DNA from: DATIXD01 sp035518875
GTDB lineage: Bacteria > Pseudomonadota > Gammaproteobacteria > Methylococcales > Methylococcaceae
NCBI GenBank assembly: GCA_035518875.1
Contig: DATIXD010000021.1
Coordinates: forward strand, 1-7,204
Length of the DNA stretch: 7,204 nt
Direction of reading: 5' to 3'
In this document: piece after piece, positions 1-5,231 of the stretch
Position numbering within the stretch: position 1 is the first letter of the stretch
Layout: the number at the start of each line of letters is the position of its first letter
Position numbers and translations under genes: made by a program
Notes under the pieces: model-generated
Databases searched by the model: none
Told to the model about the DNA's origin: nothing
Seen by the model: only the letters and a program-made list of their open reading frames with translations

Positions 1-7
1 TGCACGT

Positions 8-904
8 TCAGCCAGTTTCGGCTAGCAGCCTGTCGATCATGCCTTCAGCCTGCCCCAAATAGCCACCGCCGAAAAGATTCAGGTGATTGAGCACAGGGTA
101 AAGGTTGTAGAGGATTTTCCGGACGGCAAATCCTCCATCGAGCGGAAAAGCCTCGCGGTAGGCGGCATGAAAATCCCCGCCGAACCCGCCGAACAATTCG
201 GTCATGGCGAGATCGGCCTCGCGGTCGCCGTAATAACAGGCCGGATCGAAGATGACCGGTTGACCGGATTCATCGCAAGCATAATTGCCGCTCCAGAGAT
301 CCCCGTGCAGCAGGGAAGGCCGGGGTCGATGACCGGCAAACAAGGCGGGCAGACGTTCCAGCAGCTTTTCGCCGCTGCGTTGCAGCCTGCCCCCATAACC
401 CTGATCTGCAGCCAGCTCCAACTGAAAGCCGAGGCGATGACGAGCCCAGAAATCAGCCCAGTCTTCGCTGCGCGGATTCGGTTGCGGGGTGGAACCGATG
501 GTATTGTGGCGGTGCCAGCCGAAGTGCGGCTGCGAAATCCCGTGCATCGCCGCCAGTTGCCGGCCCAGCAAGCGGTCGGAAATCGAACGGCCAGACCGCA
601 GGTTCAGGCATTCCATCGCCAGAAAAGCCTGATCGCCTGCCACGCCGAAACAAACCGGTTCGGGTACCCGCACCGTCTGGCTCGCCCGAATTTCGCGCAA
701 ACCCTCGGCCTCCGCCTCGAACATGGACAGTAAATCCCGGCGATTGAGCTTGACGAAATAGACACGCTGCTCGCCTTCGATCCGATAGGCGGAATTGATG
801 CAGCCCCCGCCCGCCGAAGCCGTTCTAGCAATGCGAAAATCCTCACCGGTGGCTTCGCGGATGGCTTGTTCGATGCGTTGGAACATGGCGTTGGTCGACA
901 TCAT
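8..904 (-). CDS. Fructosamine kinase family protein (FN3K/YniA-like)
   Basis: Predicted cytosolic small-molecule kinase of the fructosamine-3-kinase family. Characterised members phosphorylate sugar amines (ketosamines, ribulosamines) on proteins or small molecules so that they decompose, a glycation-repair step; the bacterial substrate is not defined here. Numbering from the ATG at 904 (298 aa): glycine-rich P-loop SAGGGCIN at about 30-37, ATP-binding lysine in YFVKLN (K52), helix-C glutamates in FEAEAEGL, catalytic loop LLHGDLWSGN with Asp202, and metal-binding IFDPACYYGDRE with Asp220. Length and order match E. coli YniA (about 286 aa), and the protein looks complete. The start is uncertain: a TTG at 913, tandem ATGs at 904 and 901, and an ATG at 886 are all in frame, with no clear Shine-Dalgarno sequence. 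The 886 ATG best matches where YniA begins. It is the last minus-strand gene here, downstream of the broken hicB. P-loop Cys35 is present as in eukaryotic FN3K but not in E. coli YniA. Family assignment is firm; the physiological substrate is inferred. Confidence 0.93.
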   Translation of the reverse strand: MMSTNAMFQRIEQAIREATGEDFRIARTASAGGGCINSAYRIEGEQRVYFVKLNRRDLLSMFEAEAEGLREIRASQTVRVPEPVCFGVAGDQAFLAMECLNLRSGRSISDRLLGRQLAAMHGISQPHFGWHRHNTIGSTPQPNPRSEDWADFWARHRLGFQLELAADQGYGGRLQRSGEKLLERLPALFAGHRPRPSLLHGDLWSGNYACDESGQPVIFDPACYYGDREADLAMTELFGGFGGDFHAAYREAFPLDGGFAVRKILYNLYPVLNHLNLFGGGYLGQAEGMIDRLLAETG

Positions 905-921
905 AGTGCTCAAGGGGTAAT

Positions 922-935
922 CAGCCTTACGGCTG
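922..935. repeat. Small inverted repeat before the fructosamine kinase gene
   Basis: CAGCC (922-926) and GGCTG (931-935) form a 5-bp stem around a TTAC loop, in the short spacer between the hicB remnant and the kinase start. There is no T-tract on either strand, so I do not call it a terminator. A hairpin about 18 nt upstream of the ATG at 904 could affect ribosome access, but this may be chance. Confidence 0.25.
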
Positions 936-949
936 CATGATCTGGGCGG

Positions 950-1157
950 TTACGACTTGAATTCACTTCGCGATAAACCGGAGTGGCGCTCTTTTACCTC
1001 TTCGGGAGAAGCGCGTTCACAGAACAACTCCAACGCCTCTCGAAGCTTGTCGCGAGCTTGCTCGACGCTATCGCCTTGGCTTGCTTTATCCATCCAAAAC
1101 CGGACACAGCAAAACATATCCATTATTTTCGCGCCCAATAATTACCGTAAGTTTCAT
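950..1157 (-). pseudogene. HicB-like antitoxin, frameshifted by a 4-bp tandem duplication
   Basis: The gene is read in two frames. From the ATG at 1157 the first frame gives MKLTVIIGRENNGYVLLCPV then LDG and stops at TAA (1086-1088). The overlapping second frame continues with DKASQGDSVEQARDKLREAL, then ELFCERASPEEVKER, and stops at 950-952. Together these are the signature halves of the HicB/UPF0150 fold. At the junction the plus strand reads ATCCATCC (1088-1095), that is GGATGGAT on the coding strand. Removing one GGAT restores LDKASQGDS, the normal HicB sequence, giving a protein of about 67 aa. HicB proteins are antitoxins of HicA mRNA interferases, but no hicA-like frame fits on either side, so this would be an orphan. 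The final residues (HSGLSRSEFKS) do not resemble the usual EV-x-VT-x-V-E-V ending, so the C-terminus may also be altered. No good Shine-Dalgarno precedes the ATG. The family call is strong; loss of function is inferred from the frameshift. Confidence 0.82.
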
Positions 1158-1218
1158 GGGTACGCTCGAAGAAGGATATTTCAATGCTTCAGACACCGGC
1201 CGCCTACGGCTGCAACGC

Positions 1219-1232
1219 GGGACAAGCGTCCC
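1219..1232. repeat. Inverted repeat at the 3' end of the histidine phosphatase gene
   Basis: GGGAC (1219-1223) and GTCCC (1228-1232) form a 5-bp stem around AAGC. It abuts the phosphatase stop codon (TAG, 1234-1232) in the 74-bp gap before hicB. No T-tract follows on the minus strand, so it is a poor intrinsic terminator. The surrounding GC-rich stretch, with CCTACGG (1203-1209) and CCTACGA (1231-1237) flanking it, resembles a dispersed intergenic repeat. I cannot test copy number from one window. Confidence 0.4.
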
Positions 1233-1876
1233 TACGATGACCCACCCCATGCCGGGTTCTGCAAAGCCCCGCCATGAAACACGAGTTGCCCTAAAAACTC
1301 CTCGCCCTGCTCCAGGCATTCGATGCGGGTGATCCCGGCGCTGGCGACCTTGATGCGGAACAGGTTGGCGAGAGGGATGTCCAGCACGATCGACAGCACC
1401 ATGCGGATGACGCCGGCGTGGCAGATCATCAGGATGTGGTTACCGGCATGACGGTTGAGAATCTCGTTCCAGGCGGAGGCGATGCGGGCGCGGAAATCGG
1501 CCAGTCCTTCGGCGTCTTCGGGACGGTTGTTCATGGGATCGCGGTAAAAGCGCTGCAACATGCCGGGATCGTACTGGCTGATTTCCTCCTTGGTCTTGCC
1601 CTGCCAGGAGCCAAAGCCGAGTTCCTGGAGCCGGGGTTCGACTTCCAGCGCGATGCCGTGACGCTCACTGAGCTCCTCGGCGAAAGCCAGGCAGCGGCTC
1701 AGCGGGGAGCTGACGATGACATCCCATGGATGGTGATGCCCGACCACCGCACGCATCTGGTTCCAGCCGGTATCGCTGAGCGGATCGTCGATCTGCCCGC
1801 GGTAGCGGCTGCCGCCCACGGGTTCGCCGTGGCGTATTAAATCGATGAGCGTCGTCACCCGTTCTTCAGTAATCAA
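1232..1876 (-). CDS. Histidine phosphatase family protein (phosphoglycerate mutase-like)
   Basis: Cytosolic phosphatase of the histidine phosphatase superfamily, branch of GpmB, CobC and related enzymes. From the TTG at 1876 it has 214 aa. The RHGEP motif supplies the phospho-accepting His16, SSPLSRC gives Arg61, LQELGFGSWQG carries the acidic residue Glu85, and MICHAGVIR holds the second catalytic His153. All core residues are present, so it should be active. Databases often label such proteins alpha-ribazole phosphatase (CobC), but no cobalamin gene is visible here, so the substrate stays open. The TTG overlaps the argH stop by 4 bases (TTGA), suggesting translational coupling. An in-frame GTG at 1858 would give a protein starting MTTLIDLIRHGEP, a more usual N-terminus, so the start is unsettled. 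The last nine or so residues (from about QNPAWGG) look low in conservation and run into the adjacent inverted repeat, so the 3' end may have been remodelled. Confidence 0.9.
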   Translation of the reverse strand: MITEERVTTLIDLIRHGEPVGGSRYRGQIDDPLSDTGWNQMRAVVGHHHPWDVIVSSPLSRCLAFAEELSERHGIALEVEPRLQELGFGSWQGKTKEEISQYDPGMLQRFYRDPMNNRPEDAEGLADFRARIASAWNEILNRHAGNHILMICHAGVIRMVLSIVLDIPLANLFRIKVASAGITRIECLEQGEEFLGQLVFHGGALQNPAWGGSS

Positions 1877-3270
1877 GTTCGTCCCGCCTTTTCTAGTGCT
1901 TGTCTGGCCTGCCGGGCTGCCTCGCGCACCCGCCCGGGCGCGGTGCCGCCGAGGTGATCGCGCGCGGCGACCGAGCCCTCCAGGGTCAGCACGTCGAAGA
2001 CATCGGCTTCGATGCTAGCCGACAATTGTTGCAATTCCGTGAGAGCGAGTTCGGAAATATCCCGCCGGCTCTCGACCCCTAGGCGCACGGCCTTGCCGAC
2101 GATCTCGTGGGCGTCGCGGAAAGGCACGCCCTTGCGGACCAGATAATCGGCAAGGTCGGTGGCCGTAGCGTAGCCTTTCTTGGCGGCTTCGACCATGACC
2201 GCGCGATTGGGCCGTACATGCGGCATCATGTCGGCGAAGGCGCGCAGGCAATTTTTCAGGGTGTCCACGGTATCGAACAAGGGCTCCTTGTCCTCCTGAT
2301 TATCCTTGTTGTAGGCCAGGGGCTGGCTTTTCATCAGAGTCAAGAGGGCGAACAAATGACCGAACACCCGGCCGGACTTGCCGCGCACCAGTTCGGGCAC
2401 GTCCGGGTTCTTTTTCTGCGGCATAATGGAAGAACCGGTGCAAAAGGCATCCGGCAGGTCGATGAAGCCGAACTGGGCGCTGGTCCAGAGGATCAGTTCT
2501 TCCGAAAAGCGGGAGAGGTGCAGCATGATCAGACTGGCGCAGGCGGTGAATTCGATGGCGAAATCGCGGTCACTGACAGCGTCCAGCGAATTGGCCGCCG
2601 GCCTCGAGAAGCCCAGCAGTTCGGCGGTGTAGGTGCGGTCGATGGGGAAGCTGGTGCCGGCCAGCGCCGCTGCGCCCAAGGGCATGACGTTGACGCGCTT
2701 GCGGCAATCGGCGAGCCGTTCGCCGTCGCGCGCCAGCATTTCGTACCAAGCCAGCATATGATGGCCGAAGGTAATAGGCTGAGCCACCTGGAGGTGGGTG
2801 AAGCCGGGCATGATCGCGTCCGCTTCGCGTTCGGCCAGGTCGATGAGAGCGGATTGCAGCCGAACAAGTTCCCTGCCGATATGATCGATTTCGGCGCGCA
2901 GGAACAGGCGCACGTCGGTGGCAACCTGATCATTGCGCGAGCGAGCGGTGTGGAGTTTCTTGCCGGCGTCGCCTATGCGATCCGTGAGGCGCGCCTCGAT
3001 GTTCATGTGCACGTCTTCCAGTTCCGCTGACCAATGGAAATCGCCTCGTTCGATGTTCGCCAGGATGTCCTCCAGCCCGTGGACGATGGACTTGCACTCC
3101 TTTTCGCTCAAGACGCCGATGCGCTCGAGCATGGCGGCATGGGCGATGGATCCCCGGACGTCGTAGGGCGCGAGGCGCTTGTCGAATTCGACCGACGCCG
3201 TGAACGCCTCCACAAAAGCGTCGGTCGCTTCGGTAAAGCGCCCGCCCCAGGGTTTGTGTTCGGTGGTCAT
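1873..3270 (-). CDS. argH: Argininosuccinate lyase
   Basis: Catalyses the last step of arginine synthesis, splitting argininosuccinate into arginine and fumarate, in the cytosol as a homotetramer. The protein is 465 aa, the usual family length, and complete. Visible family landmarks are the N-terminal KPWGGRF (6-12), EDVHMNIE near 85-92, the HTARSRNDQVATD block at 107-119, GFTHLQ with catalytic His159, and the fumarase/aspartase superfamily signature GSSIMPQKKNP at 279-289, whose mobile loop holds the catalytic serine (280/281). YNKDNQEDKEP (320-330) is also typical. The ATG at 3270 is preceded by AAGGA at good spacing, which supports this start. It heads the minus-strand gene group and is divergent from pgi. 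A TATAAT hexamer lies about 34 bp upstream of the start. The downstream phosphatase gene overlaps its stop codon. No arginine repressor (ARG box) site was recognised in the short upstream region. No anomalies in the coding sequence. Confidence 0.98.
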   Translation of the reverse strand: MTTEHKPWGGRFTEATDAFVEAFTASVEFDKRLAPYDVRGSIAHAAMLERIGVLSEKECKSIVHGLEDILANIERGDFHWSAELEDVHMNIEARLTDRIGDAGKKLHTARSRNDQVATDVRLFLRAEIDHIGRELVRLQSALIDLAEREADAIMPGFTHLQVAQPITFGHHMLAWYEMLARDGERLADCRKRVNVMPLGAAALAGTSFPIDRTYTAELLGFSRPAANSLDAVSDRDFAIEFTACASLIMLHLSRFSEELILWTSAQFGFIDLPDAFCTGSSIMPQKKNPDVPELVRGKSGRVFGHLFALLTLMKSQPLAYNKDNQEDKEPLFDTVDTLKNCLRAFADMMPHVRPNRAVMVEAAKKGYATATDLADYLVRKGVPFRDAHEIVGKAVRLGVESRRDISELALTELQQLSASIEADVFDVLTLEGSVAARDHLGGTAPGRVREAARQARQALEKAGRT

Positions 3271-3276
3271 AACGAT
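3271..3276 (-). other. argH translation start spacer downstream of AAGGA ribosome binding site
   Basis: The minus strand reads CTTAAGGAATCGTT directly before the argH ATG. AAGGA (3277-3281) is a Shine-Dalgarno match 6 nt from the start codon. This decides the argH start, as no competing upstream in-frame start has such a site. Confidence 0.6.
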
Positions 3277-3303
3277 TCCTTAAGGATTTGATTGACTGTC
3301 GCC

Positions 3304-3309
3304 ATTATA
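3304..3309 (-). promoter_or_regulatory. Candidate -10 box for argH
   Basis: The minus strand reads TATAAT, a perfect sigma-70 -10 hexamer, about 34 bp upstream of the argH ATG, giving a short leader of roughly 27 nt that includes the AAGGA ribosome binding site. The -35 region at 16-18 bp spacing (around 3326-3333) does not match TTGACA well, so the promoter would be weak or activator-dependent. Confidence 0.5.
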
Positions 3310-3369
3310 ACGCCAACGACCGGCGATCCAGTGAGATGAAAAGGGCTGCGAGGTAGGAGGCAGCGGCGC

Positions 3370-3375
3370 TAGAAT
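3370..3375 (+). promoter_or_regulatory. Weak candidate -10 box for pgi
   Basis: TAGAAT, five of six matches to TATAAT, lies about 38 bp upstream of the pgi ATG in the divergent argH/pgi gap. No recognisable -35 hexamer lies at the right distance, so the call is tentative. The rest of this 142-bp gap shows no operator or riboswitch that I can recognise. Confidence 0.3.
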
Positions 3376-3412
3376 AGGGTCATCATAAAACCGCGCCGAA
3401 GGATGATCGTCT

Positions 3413-5053
3413 ATGCCCGCTCTTACCCAAACCCCCGCCTGGTTGACTCTGCAGGAACATCACCGGGATTTAGCCCGCCTGCATCTGCGCGACTTGTTCG
3501 AGCAGGATCCGCAGCGCTTCGAGCGCTTGTCGCTCCGGCTGGGGGACGTCTTGTTCGATTATTCGAAGAACCGCATCACCGAACAGACCATCTCCCATCT
3601 CGTCGATCTGGCGAAACAAGCGAAACTGGCGGAAAAAATTGAGGCGATGTTCAGGGGCGAAAAAATCAACGTCACCGAGAACCGGGCCGCCCTCCATGTC
3701 GCCTTGCGGAACCGCTCGAACCGCCCGATTCGGGTCGAAGGCCAGGACGTGATGCCCGAAGTCAACCGCGTGTTGCACCAGATGCGACATTTCAGCGAGG
3801 CCGTGCGCTCCCACGAATGGCGAGGCTACACCGGCAAGGCGATCACCGATGTGGTCAACATCGGCATCGGCGGTTCCGACCTCGGCCCGAAAATGGTGGT
3901 CAAGGCGCTGACCCCTTACGTCAAGCCGGGATTGCGAGTCCATTTCGTCTCCAACGTGGACGAAGCCGACCTGCTGGAGACGATCAAGAATCTGAACCAG
4001 GAAACCACGCTGTTCATTCTCGCCTCGAAAACCTTCACCACCCAGGAAACCATGACCAACGCCCATTCCGCGCGGGATTGGTTTTTGGCCAAGGCGAAGG
4101 ATGAAGACGCCATCGCCCGCCATTTCGTGGCGGTGTCCTGCGACGCGGAGAGTGTCGCCCTGTTCGGGATCGACACGGCGAACATGTTCGAGTTCTGGGA
4201 CTGGGTGGGGGGCCGCTTTTCGGTCTGGTCGGCGGTCGGCCTATCCATCGCGGTCGCCATCGGCATGGACCGCTTCGAGGAACTCCTCGCCGGGGCTCAC
4301 CGGGTGGACGAACACTTCCGTTCCACGCCGTTCGAGCGTAACGTTCCGGTTATCATGGGCCTGTTGGGGATCTGGTACAACAACTTCTTCGGCGCCGAAA
4401 GCCACGCCATCCTGCCCTACGACCAATACCTGGATTACTTGCCGGATTACCTGCAACAGGCGGACATGGAAAGCAATGGCAAGAGCGTCGATCTACAGGG
4501 CCGGCGCATCGATTACGGCACCGGCCCGGTGATTTTCGGCCAGCCCGGCACCAACGGGCAGCACGCCTTTTATCAGCTGATTCACCAGGGCAGCAAGCTG
4601 GTGCCCTGCGATTTCCTCGCCGCCGCGCAAAGCCATCATGATCTGGGCGAACATCACACCATCCTGGTCTCCAACTTCTTCGCCCAGCCAGAAGCGCTGA
4701 TGCGCGGCAGGACCACCGAGGAGGCGCGGGGCGAACTGGCGGCGAAAGGCGTCGCGCAGGAACTTCTGGACCAACTGGCCGCGGCAAAAACTTTTCCCGG
4801 CAACAAGCCTTCCAACGCTTTCCTCTATCGCAAGCTGACGCCGGAAACCTTGGGTTCGATCATCGCCCTTTACGAACACAAGATCTTCGTGCAGGGCGCG
4901 ATCTGGAATATCAATTCCTTCGATCAGATGGGCGTGGAACTAGGCAAGCAACTCGCCAGAACCATACTCAGGGAACTGGCCGGCGACGAGCCAGCCCTCT
5001 CCCACGACTCATCGACCAACGGACTGATCAATCATTACAAAGCCTTGCGCTAG
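3413..5053 (+). CDS. pgi: Glucose-6-phosphate isomerase
   Basis: Interconverts glucose-6-phosphate and fructose-6-phosphate in glycolysis and gluconeogenesis; cytosolic, normally a dimer. The 546-aa protein matches E. coli Pgi (549 aa) nearly end to end. It has two SIS sugar-isomerase domains: the first contains VVNIGIGGSDLGPKMVVKAL (147-166) and the SKTFTTQETMTNA phosphate-binding segment (205-217). The family signature DWVGGRFSVWSAVG follows at 263-276. Catalytic residues are Glu353 in MESNGK, His384 in GTNGQHAF and Lys512 in FDQMGVELGK. The C-terminus SHDSSTNGLINHYK is typical of the family. The ATG at 3413 is preceded by GAAGGATG, with AAGGA about 10 nt upstream; another ATG at 3403 is in a different frame and opens only a shadow frame. 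The gene is monocistronic in this window: divergent from argH and convergent with gspD. No defects are seen. Position 377 is Gln where E. coli has Glu379, but this is not a catalytic residue. Confidence 0.98.
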   Translation: MPALTQTPAWLTLQEHHRDLARLHLRDLFEQDPQRFERLSLRLGDVLFDYSKNRITEQTISHLVDLAKQAKLAEKIEAMFRGEKINVTENRAALHVALRNRSNRPIRVEGQDVMPEVNRVLHQMRHFSEAVRSHEWRGYTGKAITDVVNIGIGGSDLGPKMVVKALTPYVKPGLRVHFVSNVDEADLLETIKNLNQETTLFILASKTFTTQETMTNAHSARDWFLAKAKDEDAIARHFVAVSCDAESVALFGIDTANMFEFWDWVGGRFSVWSAVGLSIAVAIGMDRFEELLAGAHRVDEHFRSTPFERNVPVIMGLLGIWYNNFFGAESHAILPYDQYLDYLPDYLQQADMESNGKSVDLQGRRIDYGTGPVIFGQPGTNGQHAFYQLIHQGSKLVPCDFLAAAQSHHDLGEHHTILVSNFFAQPEALMRGRTTEEARGELAAKGVAQELLDQLAAAKTFPGNKPSNAFLYRKLTPETLGSIIALYEHKIFVQGAIWNINSFDQMGVELGKQLARTILRELAGDEPALSHDSSTNGLINHYKALR

Positions 5054-5105
5054 CCAAGGCCTGAAAATCCCCAGCTTTCCAGACCGACGGCGCTTGTTAT
5101 CCTAC

Positions 5106-5123
5106 GGCCGGTGTTTGCCGGCC
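5106..5123 (+). terminator. Possible pgi transcription terminator hairpin
   Basis: GGCCGG (5106-5111) and CCGGCC (5118-5123) form a 6-bp all-GC stem around TGTTTG, about 53 nt after the pgi stop. Only two T residues follow, so it is weak as an intrinsic terminator. Its position in a convergent gap supports a 3'-end role for pgi. Confidence 0.4.
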
Positions 5124-5157
5124 TTCGCATACCGAAACAGTTTCATGCGATTGCCCT

Positions 5158-5200
5158 GGGTTCTGAACCCTTCGACGAATTCGACATAAGTCTGTCGAAG
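5158..5200. repeat. Cluster of palindromes in the pgi/gspD convergent gap
   Basis: Two adjacent inverted repeats. GGGTTC-T-GAACCC (5158-5170) is a 13-nt near-perfect palindrome. It runs straight into CTTCGAC (5170-5176) ... GTCGAAG (5194-5200), with a second TTCGAC at 5180-5185 that can pair with the same GTCGAA arm around an 8-nt loop. On the minus strand the hairpin begins about 32 nt after the gspD stop and could shield or end the gspD message, though no T-tract follows. The structure resembles REP-like or dispersed intergenic repeats. The rest of the 178-bp gap shows no gene. Confidence 0.5.
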
Positions 5201-5231
5201 ATACGTTTCCCCGCCCTGGACACGAGGCCAA

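Noticed and set aside
83..733. A 216-codon plus-strand frame opposite the fructosamine kinase gene.
   Set aside because: It is a shadow of a conserved coding sequence, with no family signature.
1184..1240. A short plus-strand frame beginning MLQTPAAYGC after an AAGGA-like site.
   Set aside because: It has only about 18 codons, no family resemblance, and lies in the inverted-repeat spacer. The AAGGA match is probably chance.
957..1277. A 106-codon plus-strand frame over the hicB region, considered as a possible hicA toxin.
   Set aside because: It shows no HicA features (no glycine-serine-histidine motif and no double-stranded-RNA-binding-like fold pattern) and is antisense to the HicB halves.
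2107..3030. A 307-codon open frame on the plus strand opposite argH.
   Set aside because: It lies entirely antisense to a full-length, well-conserved argH and has no recognisable domain. Long antisense frames are expected in GC-rich genes.
4540..4545. Pgi has Gln377 (GQPGTNGQH) where E. coli has Glu, at first sight a lost catalytic glutamate.
   Set aside because: The catalytic glutamate is in the MESNGK motif (Glu353 here, Glu355 in E. coli) and is intact, as are His384 and Lys512. Gln377 is a non-catalytic substitution.
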